From NCBI GenBank assembly GCA_018296165.2, contig JACKQL020000010.1, positions 372,001-436,000 on the forward strand: a DNA stretch of 64,000 bases. Direction: 5' to 3'. Position numbers and translations under genes: made by a program. The stretch comes from Termitomyces sp. T153. Its lineage: Eukaryota > Basidiomycota > Agaricomycetes > Agaricales > Lyophyllaceae. Positions 32,262 to 43,473 of the stretch are shown piece by piece. The notes under the pieces were generated by a model. That model was not told the origin of the DNA. It did not search any database and worked only from the letters and a program-made list of their open reading frames with translations. Numbering within the stretch: position 1 is the first letter of the stretch; the number at the start of each line of letters is the position of its first letter.

Positions 32262-35055
32262 AACTTGACCTTGGCTTTGTCTAGATAGTGTGCAAAATTT
32301 GTTTCATTTCTTGAGTGAGGGCAATTGGGACCCATTGAAATTGAGCAATATCAGAGTTGACTGTACTTTATAAATATTGACCAATCTGTTAACTTTGATT
32401 GATCCAATTGAAAGTGATTTTGACTGGGATTCACCAACAATGTCTGTCTTTCTTTATTCTGCTTCACAGATTCTTAGTTTCCTTACATTCTCTATGTCAC
32501 TAGACTCAGCATGATTCTCTGTCTCTTCTTACTCATCTTTCAGTTTCAACTTTTGTCTTGAGTACTTATTCTATATCTTATGGATAATTCATAGGCATTA
32601 CAATTTCTATCCCTGATTGATGAGAACTGGTGGTTCTTTCAGCAGCAGGTACTTCACTCACTTCCCTGAACATTAACTCAACAGGTCCATCTGCAGGAAA
32701 TTACAATATTCTGGATACTTGAAGTTTGTTGTTGGACTTCCAAAAATTCTCTTCATATAATGCTGACTTTAACAGATTACTCAAGTTTAAAACTGATGTG
32801 CCATGCACTATTTATATGATTGACAGCAACTTTACTTTGCATTTTCTACAGCACTGAGAACATATCTCCTACAGAGATCAAGTCACTTTGATCAAAATCT
32901 TGGCTTAGAAAACCCTTGCAATCCTAACATTCAGGTTGATCAACATTTCACTAGCACCAGATTTGAAAATTTGTTGGGATAGAATATAAACATAGTCTTG
33001 GCCATCAATGCACCCTGCCTGAGTCTGACCTCTATCAAGATTGGGGATGTTCAAAACTTATGATATAGGTTTCATCACACCAGCATGACTATCAATGTAT
33101 GTGTAAGAGAACAAACACTCTGCAGATAAACTCAGTGAGAGCAGGCAGGCACAGGTGACAAGTGAGAGTCAAAGGCAGCTAAGAGTCAGGCAAGGGTGGA
33201 GTGCAGCAAGCTAACAGAAGGCAATACTGGAGTTCTTACAGTCAGTTAAATGAATAGACCAGGAAAACACTGCTATTGTTTGGTCAGAGGATATTTTATC
33301 CTACTGACTGGCTTGTCTACTATATCCATGGCTATGTTATGACTAATGCTATATGTGGTAAACAGCCCAGGTGTGCTAAGCAGTAATGACTCACAATACA
33401 TTGAAAGGAGAAATAGGGTTCAATGACTACAAAGGGCTGACTACAATATTTGGAGGGTGTAGGAGCTCAGCAGCCAGTTAGTTGGTAACACTAGAGATGA
33501 TGCTGTTCCTATGACTAAGGTCAGATAGAGTCAGAGTTACCCATCAGGGTTACCTAACAGGGTTATCCCTTTACAGTATGCATAGTGTGCATGCTTTTTT
33601 GTCAGTCATTCAAAACCTTATCTTTGACTTTTTCATTGTTAATAGTAATCATAATCTCCTCAGGTGTTAGTAATACTTGAGTTCACTATATGGAATTGTT
33701 ACCAAACATTGACAAGGACACTGACAGACATATTTTCTGAAATTCTAGCATTGAAATAATTTTCTTGCTCTTGTATTTTCTGTGATCTCCCTTCTGACTG
33801 CTCTAAGGTGTATATCTAGATAGCTCATGCCATTGAAGTGCTAGATAAACACTGTACATACAAGTATTAATGCTGTATGCCTAGAAAACATTCTTCTGCT
33901 CTCTTTTCCTTCTCTCTGCAATCCTTGTCAACATAATCTCCCAACCACTGCAAGAGAAATGCCTCTTTGTCTTTTTCTTTCTGCTCACAACCATTTTATG
34001 CTCCATCTCTGACAATTTCTGTTTGCTCACAAGTTTCATTGCCATCAGAACTGCAGCTACAAGTGCTGAATGTACTCTGCCACTGTCATTGATAGTTGGG
34101 CTGCTGGGGCTAGGTTCTTGAGCATCTCCTCTTCTCTCTAAAGCAAACAAGCCAGGTTGTACCACACTTTCTTGATATTGTCAGTTTCTTTACTCATAAA
34201 AATAATGGCATGATATTCTGGATCATAGTCTTTGCAGACTTCAAAGATGGGGTGACCTTGTCCATCTTTTACAGACAGTGCCTCATTACTTTTGATGCTA
34301 GATCAAGAGTTGATAAACTCTGATTAAATGCTATAACATGATATCACTCATGACCATATGAACTTGGTATTCAACAAACAATAGTTCTGGAACCCATCAA
34401 TGCCAAGGTTTCTAAAGGTTGAAAGGCTTCTAATAAGTGAAGCAGTAAGGAAAGGAAGAGAAGCTGTGACATAGTGGACTTACCAAGGATTCTGTTTTGT
34501 TGTATGATGTTCAGCTCCAGGATGAACTCCTGCATAATAATTACAGTACTAATTGGCTGATCTTTGTCAAAAAAGTTCTTCTTGAGCTACAGTAAGTCCT
34601 TGTGTTTCTTCTCCAATGCAGATTTGGAAGTTTTGCAGCAGTACATAGTGAATATATCATCAGTTCTTATGATCATGGAGAATAGGAACATTGATATAAA
34701 CAACAGTAGAAGGAGATGTGTCATGGCAAATACTGAGAACAACATTTTTCAGACAGAGTGTGATGAAGGTTGCCTGGTCCTTACATGAATGTGGGTTATA
34801 AAATCCAAGAGTCAATGGAGTCAATAGGAGGAAAACAGTGTCAAAGGAATGAAATGAAGATATGGGAGGACCAGCATAAGGGTTTTCATAGGATAAGAGA
34901 CTGCTATTTATTCACCTTATTGGCTGTTCTTGTGGGTGTTTTGATGTTTCAAAACACTGTACTTGCCTAAAAAGAATTTGTTACAGAAAACAATGATTTT
35001 TGAGGATCCATGCTGTATCATGCCACTTAATGCCTGTACAGTGTCAATAGGCATA
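32262..35055. other. CpG-depleted degenerate repeat DNA, no gene supported
   Basis: Frames are short and interrupted on both strands (for example 33881-34165 minus, Lys/Arg-rich end; 34564-34970 plus). Around 32860-33080 text in one frame is broken by many stops and may be an old coding region. A small repeat CAGGGTTACC/CAGGGTTATCC is at 33545-33572. Nothing is identified. Confidence 0.35.
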
Positions 35056-35235
35056 CTGTTAGGGAATGTTGGGAGGCAACCATCATGGTCACAATTGCCT
35101 GGTTACATTGCTTATTTACCTCCAGGTAACACATCATAGATGACTAGTTGCCTGTGAGAATTTGTGACATAAAGAACTTGAGAAAAAAATCCAAAAAAAT
35201 TGTGCATGAAATCCTATGTACTGTAAGGGGTGTGG

Positions 35236-35307
35236 TGGCTCAGCTGGCACCATTGCGTCCCAAAGTGGGTCACATGATCTGCAAGTGCAAGGTTGGGGTT
35301 TTGACTC
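35236..35307 (+). other. tRNA-like (SINE-type) promoter boxes
   Basis: TGGCTCAGCTGG (35236-35247) fits the RNA polymerase III A box, and GGTTTTGACTC (35297-35307) resembles a B box GGTTCGANTCC with one CG-to-TT-like change and an extra base. Spacing (about 50) would suit a class II tRNA. No full cloverleaf or anticodon was found. It could be a tRNA-derived SINE remnant or chance. Confidence 0.3.
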
Positions 35308-35431
35308 TGGCTGAGTGCACCTGTGTGGAAAACACCTTAGACACCATGTGGGTTATTCAACACTGCCGGAAAGCCACTGCCCGCACGTGCTGACTTGGGA
35401 GGCTTTGTGGTGCAGGCTGGTTATTTTGATT

Positions 35432-36494
35432 AGCCCCGATGCACCCTCGGCTAACTCCAACGCCTCCCTGGCTAACTCCGACGGCCCCCTGGCCAACTTC
35501 GACGCCTTCCCTGCAGCCACTGACACTTACCCTGGATCTCCCGAACCCCAAGAACCACCCCCGCTGTTCCTGATCTTTGCCACCCATCATCAACTCAACA
35601 TCCTGGCTCCTCTGACCCATTCCAGAGTATCACGACAACCTCGGGGCAACCTGTGTTCCCAAATGATCCCATCAACATATCAATGCGGCCCGACCCTTGA
35701 TTGCAACTGACACCCGCCAACTCCGTCGAGCTCCACCAAGCTCCGCTGCCACAGCTGACGTACTCCAAAGTTCTCCAGTAGTCAGTATATAAGACGTTGA
35801 GTAGCTCTTCGTACTCTAGTCTTGATATTACCTACCTATTGTTAACATTACCTATGGTCTAATTGTTTTCTTTCTCATGTTCCGTGTTCCATGTCTTGTT
35901 TTCCTTACTCTCAGTCTCCCGGTCTTATCTCAGTCTCCCAGTCTTGTCTTGTCTCCATTTTGTCATCATTCTCGTTATCATTCCGTATCTCCACGCAAAT
36001 CTATTCTTGTTCCATCTCGACTCCATTTCATTTCATCTGACACTGTCTTGGTGACTCCGTCTGGCCGTTGTGCCCAAGTCTTTCTCAACCTTAATGACCT
36101 CACAAACTCCGTGGTTACGATTACGAACCCCAACACTCTTTCACCTGATCTGAACCTCACTCTTTGCTCAGTTCCAGACTCCATCAACCCCACTTGATCT
36201 TCCATCAAACCCCGGCCCTGCTCCCATTGATCGCATAGCCTCCCACCCCTTCGCATCTGCAAATCTCCCATATGGTCTTCTGCCTGAACCCCGCCAAGCC
36301 CATCCTGTTTCCTCGCAATCCGACTTCTCCAGACCTCCCCGGACCTGTTTGGATCACATCCCACCAACTATCTGCACAAGCAATCAGTGTCCAGGATGCT
36401 TTTGAGTGTCCAGTTGCCAGTGCAAGGGGATCATGCCCGCCTAGTAAGGACTTGCCCAGTGCAGCTGAGCCCCCGTGGTCAGCGGAACCTGACA
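35432..36494 (+). repeat. 5'-truncated LTR of the TGTCA...TGACA family
   Basis: It aligns to the other LTRs from about their base 105 (GCTAACTCCAACGCC) to the end GGAACCTGACA at 36494. TATATAA is at 35786-35792 and AGTCTTGATATTA at 35818-35830. CGs are retained throughout, so it is young. The 5' end is missing and no duplication was found. No primer-binding complement follows. Confidence 0.85.
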
Positions 36495-37458
36495 GGTTCC
36501 ATAACTCGGGATTGATCTTCTGAAGGTAGCCTCTGGGCGTGGGGAAGGGTTTAGTCATGAGACCCTTGCTAGTGATGTGGGTTAATTGGCAGCTGGAGCT
36601 GGGCATAGAGACCTATATGGGACATGACCAACACATGCTAGTAAGCCCTGCCGAGTACAGCTGGGTTTAGAAATTGGGATGGCATGTTAGCGGCAGATGG
36701 TATGGGGATTTAGTGGTGGGAAGTAGTATGAACTCCAATGAAGTCAAATTGTAGTAAAGTGGCTATGAGGCATAACCAGCATTGGCTGAAAAGAGATCTG
36801 GCCAGAGAACTAATCAGAGTGTCCGTAATTACCATCCCCCCATTACATACTGTGGGACCTAAGATACAATGGTCAAGTGTAAACTAGGGCCTCGAAGAAA
36901 ATAATAACAAAGACTCACTCACTCACTCCTATGTACTGTAGCACTAAAACATCACTAGGTATCAGTAGGAAGAGCTCCAGCATCAGTCCACAGATCCTGT
37001 GCATCATTGTAGGCCCAAACATTCTCTGCTTCATCTTCTGCTTCAGAACAAACACTATTTCTGGATGAATCATACATGCTGTGAAGAATATAATACACAA
37101 AGCAAGAATTTGGTAGGGTTATAGTGTCTGGAAAGTTTTCAAGCAGATGCTGTAGATGTTCTATCCTTTCAATCAGATGTTGGGGTGGTCCTGTTGAAGG
37201 TTTAGTCTCTTGGAATGGATGGCCCATGCTGTTATTGTATTAGTTTGAAACCTTTGTTAAGAAAAATCAACTCAACATAAAACACTATGATTCTTCTGGT
37301 CATGCCTTGCCAGGAGGGTAGGATGATCTGCTAAGTAGTTCTAGGCTGTGGTTGCCTATTCCTGACCTGTCATAGGTTGTGGAGGCCTGGTTGCATTGCT
37401 CTGCCCAACCCAGCATATCAGTCCTTAACTGGTTACCTCCCTACATTCCCTGACAGTA

Positions 37459-38037
37459 ACTACTCACCTGGCAGAGAAAGATCCAAAAAAACACATCTGA
37501 GGAACTTCCTATGTCAGGTGTAATGCTTTGGAGGCTTCAGAAACATGGGAAACAACTGTACAACATAACAGAAAAACTTCAACCATAATTTTCAAGGTGA
37601 AAACTCTGAAAATGGCAATTAAATGTGGAACCCAATCTCCAGCCTCTGGGCATATGACCATGTAGAAATATAATTATTGGATAGCTCTTGGTCAAAAACA
37701 CCTGTCTTTGGAAGATGGAAGGATGGGAATGAGATGCCAGCTTGGAATAAGGGAGACAAGAATGGGGTCCAGTATCAGCAGTCCCCTGACAACTGCCATT
37801 GACAGTGATTTGGTTTTTAGTAAACTTCTGTGCTCATTGACTGTCACAATTGACCCATGCTCATTCATACAAGATGATTTTCTGGTCAGCATGCTTATAA
37901 GGCTACACTGAAAAGTTTTCCATGGCAAGCTCAAAACCAGAGAAACCCAAGTAATCTATCCTCTTCCTTCCAGCTTTAGCCATCAGGTGTAGGTCCTCAT
38001 ATCTCCTTTGTCACTTCCATTACAAATATGGTGAGAG
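37459..38037. other. CpG-free sequence, nothing recognised
   Basis: Short frames on both strands at 37690-37930 only. There is no family or repeat resemblance. Confidence 0.35.
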
Positions 38038-38510
38038 GAACTTATGAGTCAAGTATAACATCACATAGACCCATGAATAACAAACAAGACTACTGAATAA
38101 GCCTACTTTGTCTGATCCTGCCTTTACATCTTGATGACTTTAACCTCCACTTTTCTAGAGTATGAACATGTTGTCCCTCTGATGTCTAAGCTATACCACA
38201 GGTGTTCAATGTAGAAAAGATCATAAGTATCTCTGCCATCATCACTATTGAGATCATTGCTGCTATCAATGTCATTGCCTCTATCCTCAATCTTGTAATC
38301 AACATTCTTACTTTATGACAATCTTGGGTAAGATTCTGAGCTGTCAAAGAGAGTCTGCTCCAAGAATAGTGGATAGTACCACTAAGGGTGACTGTTCTAT
38401 TTTTGATAGAGTACAGGTAAGCTGGCATGAGGGTTATTTGTATGACTGGTAAGGCCTGATGAGTATTAGAGGTCAAAGTACATGAGAGGAACTCATAGTC
38501 CACATGAAGT
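38038..38510 (-). repeat. Direct repeat, left copy, flanking the LINE
   Basis: It matches 42690-43150 in the same orientation (for example GACTACTGAATAAGCCT, CTTGATGACTTTAA, GATCATAAGTAT, AAGCTGGCATGAGG). On the minus strand both copies read related text (TLSGTIHYSWSRLSLTAQNL here; ALSGTIHFS and SLIAQN in the right copy), so a coding origin is possible. The family is unknown. Confidence 0.65.
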
Positions 38511-38579
38511 GATTGTACAACTGGACCATGTGCTTGCTATCCAAGAGCTATTCTTTGACTGCCTGGGCAACACAAAGCC

Positions 38580-39133
38580 TTGTACTATTGGAGAGTCTTA
38601 TACCCTTACAACCACAGGAGGGATAGGAGCACCCATTCCCATTCCATCTGGCTGATCAACACTAACATCTCTACAGATGCTTATACCCCACTGACTATCC
38701 CTTCAACAGATATATCAGCCATTAGATTCACAGGCAAATTTGGCCACCTTACACTACTCAATGTCCACAATGACTGTAAGCACAACAAGGTTCTCTTTGC
38801 CCTCTCTTCTTTTCTCTTTTCATTCTGCTCTGCACTGTCTGACCACATGCTGTGGGTTGGCAATTTCAATAGGCACCATCCACTATGAGAATCAGTTGAC
38901 AATTGCCACCTTAACAGTAGTAGGGATTTTGTCTAGCCCCTTCCAACCTCTTGATGGAGTATAAAATAGTACTTGCACTCCCTCCTGGGCTGCTCACACT
39001 GCAGACTGTTGACCCTATCATCTCATGTGATGTTGTCCCTTCTCTTTGTCTTTTGGTGACTGACCACCTCCCAGTAGTGATGAAGATCAAGCTTCCACTT
39101 CCTCAGTCATCTTCTCCATCAAAAGACCTTTAG
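38580..39133 (+). pseudogene. LINE endonuclease domain relic
   Basis: Text such as WLINTNISTDAYTPL and FGHLTLLNVHNDCKHNK, then DHMLWVGNFNRHHPL, matches the exonuclease-endonuclease-phosphatase fold. The GDFN motif now reads G-N-F-N (38859-38870): GAT to AAT after C, a CG-to-CA change at a metal-binding Asp. Later text TDHLPVVMKIKLPLP (about 39058) is the end of the domain. A frame break and stops separate it from RT. Confidence 0.78.
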
Positions 39134-39493
39134 TCTATTCACTGGACCAGATTCAATGCAGCTCTGAAGGAGTGCTTGAATGCTCAACTCCCAGCCACAA
39201 TTTAGAGGACAAGTTTGATGCCAAAGTCTCACTTTTCATCACTATCATCCAAAGGTGACAGCTGACAACATAGCTTCAACCAAAGAACCTTGCCCACACA
39301 CCAAACAATGATGGAACAATAACCTTGCAAAGCTGAAGGCCTAGAGTCAGCAGGATAATGATCTTGCTTACAGATTTTGTGACTTGCCAGACCACCCTTC
39401 TAAGGCTGAAACAGCACAGCTCTCCCAGGAGATGGCTGCTAAGTCAAGTTAGCAAAGGAGGACCACTGACAGGAGTGGCTCAAGTCCATTGAT

Positions 39494-40641
39494 ATGAGGC
39501 AGATATACCTTGTCAACAAATATGTGGTCAAAGGGCCATCAGACTTCTCATGCAATAGGGTTCTTGACCTCAAAGTCAACATCATTGGCTCTCTCAGTGT
39601 GGTCACAACTAGTGCCAAGAAGGCCAGAGCCCTAGCTGAGTCCTTCTTTCCCCCTGCACCTTCCCTTCCTTTTGTCTCTGTATTCATTTATCTGGAACAA
39701 CTCCCTGATGCTCTGCTTGAAGATGTGCAAATGCATTGCAGCTGCCATAGCAGGCCTGCCACTATTCAATGTGCCTGGCTCTAACAACATTTCCAATGTA
39801 GTGCTCAAATAGTATGTCAAGACCCTCCTTAACCACCTCCATGCCATTTGTAGAGAGCAGTTTTCAAGCTTGGCACTATAACTCCAGCCAGCTGGAGTCA
39901 ACAATGCTTGTTCTGTACAAGCCTGGGAAACTGGCATACAATGTCACCAAAGTGTACCGGCCTATAGACCTCAACACCATTGAGAAACTTCTCTCAACTC
40001 TTGTTGTTGCTGACTTGTCTCATCTTGCAGAAAAGCATGGGATGCTTCCTCCAGGCCAGTTTGGTGGCATACCACAGACACCATGCACTAGGTAGTCCAA
40101 AGAATCAAAGATGCATTGCTTAGATGGTGTTGCAACTGTACTAGTTCTCAATGTACAAGGGGCTTTTCCTAACACAGTCCATGAATGTCTTCTTCATAAC
40201 ATGAGGAGCATGGAGTGCCACTCTGCTACATCTACCTAGTGGAATATAGCTCACTAATTGCCAGACATAAACTTAAGTTTGATGATTTTGCCTTAGGGTG
40301 GATTGCCATTTCTAATGGCACCACTTAGGGCTGCTCCTTTTGAATGTTGTTCTATGCCTTCTACAACATGCCACTTATCATGGCTGCTGACTCCAACTGC
40401 CACACTGAATTGTCATTTGGTTTTGTTGATGACACCATGTTCCTTGCTGTAGCCAAGTCTCCGACAGAGATACACACTATCATCAAAAGGACATGGTTGA
40501 AAGAGCTCAAGGTGTATTTGCCTAGTCCTTGTCTCACAGTTTGCCATTTGAGCTCACTAAGCTTGTATTGAACTTTCCCCATTTGAATCATGATACCATC
40601 CTCAATAACCTTACTCTACACTGCCCCAATGCTGATGGCTC
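39494..40641 (+). pseudogene. LINE reverse transcriptase relic, 5' part
   Basis: YRPIDLNTIEKLLSTLVVAD (about 39957-40016) and GMLPPGQFGG are typical LINE RT blocks. LNVQGAFPN (about 40150) holds the first catalytic Asp position, read as Val-Gln, so it is altered. FGFVDDTMFLAV (about 40416-40450) is the YxDD box. Several frame changes and stops occur. It ends at the LTR insertion at 40642. Confidence 0.75.
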
Positions 40642-41685
40642 TGTCAGGTTCCACTGACCACAGAGGCTCAGCTTAACTGGGCAAGTTCTTACTAGGCAGA
40701 CACAATGTCCTGTGCTTATAACCTAGTGCTCTGGAGTGGGTCAGACTTCAGATACTTGCAAGGAGAAGCTAGAGTAAGCAGTCCAAGCAAGTCTGGGGTG
40801 GTCTGGGGAAGTCTAAGACCAAGTATGTTGAGCATTGGGCTTGGGCAGGCATCAGGTACAAGTTTATAGACAAATGTATGGACTGGGGCAAGTGGAGGCT
40901 TCGCAAGTGATGGGAGCAGAGCTGGAATTTGATGGGGGATCAATCAAGAGTGATGGGTTCTGGGGGCTGAGCACAGGGTGAGGTTCATAGTTAATGTATG
41001 TATGTTCAAGGGTTATAGCATATGTGCAGAGTTTGTAATGACATCAGAGTTGAAAGAAACTGAGGAATGATAAGGGAAACAGAGACAGACAAGATGAGAC
41101 ATAGTTGAGATGAGACAGAACTGATGAGAAGAAGATAAATTTGAGACTAGAAATAGAAATAGAGAGAAGACTGGGAGACATAACACAGAACAAAACAAGA
41201 AACAGTAACCAAAGTAATGCAATATCAAGACTAAAGTAACAGATGCTACTATATGCCTTATATACTAACTACTGGATCTTCTCCAGGGACTAAGGGTGCA
41301 ATAGCAGGGCTCATTGGAGCTGTGCAGGGCTGACAGGTGTTGGCTCTGATCAGATGGCAGGCCATGTTGATATTCTGATGGGACTAATGGGAACATGGTC
41401 TGCCCCATAGTTGTTGGAGAGCTCCAGAGTGGTTGTGTGAGTCATGGGACAAGTTGATGATGTGTGCCTGGGTAAGGAGAGATGTCAGAGAGGCCCAGGG
41501 GCTTGAGAGGAGAAGGGGGAATGATGGGGCCTGCAGGGGACACATTGGGGTTTGCTGGGGAAGTGTCAGAGTTAGCTGTGGTGGGGGCCATAGGTGAATG
41601 ATGGTCTGGGTAAGTCTGTGGAGAATTCCAAGGAAGCAGGGTGGCTTGGAGAAGAGGGTTGGAGGTCTGGGAGTGGGTTGTGACA
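40642..41685 (-). repeat. Solo LTR (1044 bp) inside the LINE, with target-site duplication
   Basis: On the plus strand it reads TGTCAGGTTCC...GGGTTGTGACA, the reverse of the family. The flanks ggctc (40637-40641 and 41686-41690) form a perfect 5-bp duplication. LINE coding text continues directly on the far side. It lacks CG, so it inserted early. No element body is present. Confidence 0.92.
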
Positions 41686-42261
41686 GGCTCAATCACAGTG
41701 CAGATTGTAAAAACCATCCCAACATGCAAGTGCCCTGAAGTTGCTTTTGACTCCAAGCTACAATGGGCACCCCATACCCAGGAAGTCATTGCCTGTGCAA
41801 CTTGGTGGACATTTCTAAGTCTTCCAGCTCTCCAAAGTTTCTGGGGGTATGCCCTCCCAGTGCATGTGGCAGCTGTACAACACAGCAGTGGTCCCAGCAC
41901 TCATATATGGCACTGATGTTTGGTACACAGGTGTGAGTGACAACATCCCAGGATACAGGCATACTGGATCTGTGGCAGTCTCCAAGCACCTAAACTTGGC
42001 CTAGCAGCAAGCCATGAAACGCTTGACTGGAGCCCTGAGCATCATGGCTAGAGATGTCATAGAAGTCCATGCCAACCTCTTTCCCATTGACATTTCCTTC
42101 TGCCAAGTACTGACCAGGACTGCCATCCACTTCTCATTTCTCCCCCTAACTCACTCCCTTCATGGACTGGGAGAGCAGCCAAAGACTTTGTGCACAGATA
42201 CAAATTGCCACTTCACCATCTTTTCCACTTCACAGATATAGATCTGCTCACTATCAAGACC
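41686..42261 (+). pseudogene. LINE post-RT region
   Basis: The text CPEVAFDSKLQWAPHTQEVI (about 41731-41790) matches the FDxxLxWxxH block after RT in LINEs. About 41990-42160 reads QQAMKRLTGALSIMARDVIEVHANLFPIDI, the usual connection segment with the GAL..T..DVxEVHANLLP theme. The frame changes near 41880 and 42170. It ends where a CG-rich host fragment begins. Confidence 0.7.
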
Positions 42262-42498
42262 AGTGCATGCTTCAGACTGCCAGAAGGCTCGTTGTATCGC
42301 GGCTTCATTCCAAACATTATGAAGTGCATCTATGCCAGTCAGGCACCAGGATCGATGCCTGCTGACGTTTTCGCCAAACAGGTGGTATCAAGGGCGTTGG
42401 AGAAGACTCCGCCCCTGTATTTGAGCACTGGAGCAAATTCGACGAAATTTGCAATTCTCAAGTGGCTTCCAAAGTCATGGGTGTTGTGGCTTATGTAG
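42262..42498 (+). pseudogene. C-terminal fragment of a short-chain dehydrogenase gene inside the LINE
   Basis: The text LPEGSLYRGFIPNI, then SMPADVFAKQVVSRALEK, then PPLYLSTGANSTKFAILKWL and PKSWVLWL, ending with TAG at 42496-42498, resembles the C-terminus of fungal classical SDRs of the 1-acyl-DHAP reductase (AYR1-like) type. The catalytic YxxxK and cofactor-binding parts are absent. This stretch has many CGs while LINE sequence on both sides has none, so it is a later insertion or capture of host DNA. No intron is seen in the piece. Confidence 0.55.
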
Positions 42499-42680
42499 TC
42501 ATAACACACATACCTGAAACCAAGGAACTTGCCCTCAAGGAAATAATGTGGATGCACAGCAGAGTAACAATGGTAATCTATTGCAACAGCTCAGGATTCA
42601 AGAGTGGTATTGGCTCATCAGCAGTCCTGTTTGTAGATGGCAAGGAGGTAACACTTTGTGATTCCTTTATAATCTAACCA
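42499..42680 (+). pseudogene. LINE RNase H relic, N-terminal part
   Basis: VTMVIYCNSSGFKSGIGSSA (about 42567-42626), then VLFVDGKEVTL, is the first strand of a LINE-type RNase H; the expected D-G-S reads N-S-S. The rest of the domain is missing or unrecognisable after 42680, where the direct repeat starts. Confidence 0.6.
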
Positions 42681-42689
42681 ATATTAGGT

Positions 42690-43150
42690 CAAGAGAAACT
42701 CTGATGAGTCAAACACAGCAGTCATACCAACCATTGAAGAAAAGACTACTGAATAAGCCTTCTTCATCTGATCCTGCCCTACTCTATCTCTTGATGACTT
42801 TAATCTCCACTTCTGTAGAATAACCAATGCCTGTTCCCTTAGAGTATGAATGTGTTGTTGCCCTCCTGATGTCTATCCTATACTATAGACATTCAATGGG
42901 AATAGGATCATAAGTATTTCTGTCTTTGTTGCTATTGATTTCTTCGTCGATATTAGTGGTGTTGTCACTATCACACTATTGCCAATCCTGTAATCCAACA
43001 TTCTTGCTTGGTAGTAATTTTGGATGATATTCTGGGCTATCAAGGAGTCTACTCTAAGAAAAATGGATAGTGCCACTGAGGGCTACTGGTCTGCTGTAGA
43101 AGTAGTGGTCGTAAGCTGGCATGAGGACTATTTCGATGGGTGACAAGTAT
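42690..43150 (-). repeat. Direct repeat, right copy, flanking the LINE
   Basis: It is the partner of 38038-38510. It retains a few CGs near its right end (42945-43135), unlike the left copy, and passes into host-like DNA. The minus-strand text MLDYRIGNSVIV corresponds to MLITRLRIEAM in the left copy. Confidence 0.65.
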
Positions 43151-43188
43151 CCAAACAAACCATCAGAAGTACTTACATTTTGCACAAA

Positions 43189-43473
43189 ATGATGTACAGG
43201 CGTAAACGATTGAAGAAAGGGATCAATAATATAGGTCTGCTGGTTGGTTTACTATTTCCCAAAAGGTAAGTAAACGACAAAGTTTGAAATCGAACACACA
43301 TACGTTTCAGGTTCATGCGCACGGGTGACCACGATGCGCCTAAAGCGGCACGTGGCTTGAGTCTCCTCTCACCCGACGAAAAATATCCTGCACTTTCTCT
43401 CCGACAGCTGTCTACCGGCGTCCGCAAGCTGCTTGGCCACCCAGGGTGCAACTCCCATCTGCACGCCTGTTGA
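43189..43473 (+). CDS. Possible small two-exon gene of unknown function
   Basis: ATG at 43189 (MMYRRKRLKKGINNIGLLVG). The donor GTAAGT is at 43266 and the acceptor TTTCAG at 43310, with consistent phase. Exon 2 (43311-43473) reads RTGDHDAPKAARGLSLLSPD, then EKYPALSLRQLSTGVRKLLG, and ends HLHAC. This gives 79 residues, basic N-terminus, no domain recognised. It could also be a fragment of a longer gene damaged by the adjacent repeats. Confidence 0.25.

Larger units (their letters stand above)
35056..37456. mobile_element. DNA transposon with 27-bp inverted ends and TA duplication, carrying an LTR
   Basis: The left end CTGTTAGGGAATGTTGGGAG (35056-35082 in full) and the complement of the right end (37430-37456) agree at 24 of 27 positions. 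TA flanks both (35054-35055, 37457-37458). Without the truncated LTR inside it is about 1.3 kb. A minus-strand open frame at 36955-37227 encodes an acidic text (SVCSEAEDEAENVWAYNDAQ) without a transposase signature. A pair of tRNA-promoter-like boxes lies near the left end. It is probably non-autonomous, superfamily not determined. Confidence 0.65.
38580..42680 (+). mobile_element. LINE (non-LTR retrotransposon) relic
   Basis: Pieces in order on the plus strand: AP-endonuclease domain (38580-39133), RT (39494-40641), an interrupting LTR (40642-41685), post-RT region (41686-42260), an inserted host-gene fragment (about 42262-42498) and RNase H (about 42500-42680). Frames are broken by stops, and CG is absent outside the two inserts. 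The domain order endonuclease-RT-RNase H fits Tad1/I-type LINEs of fungi. Confidence 0.8.
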
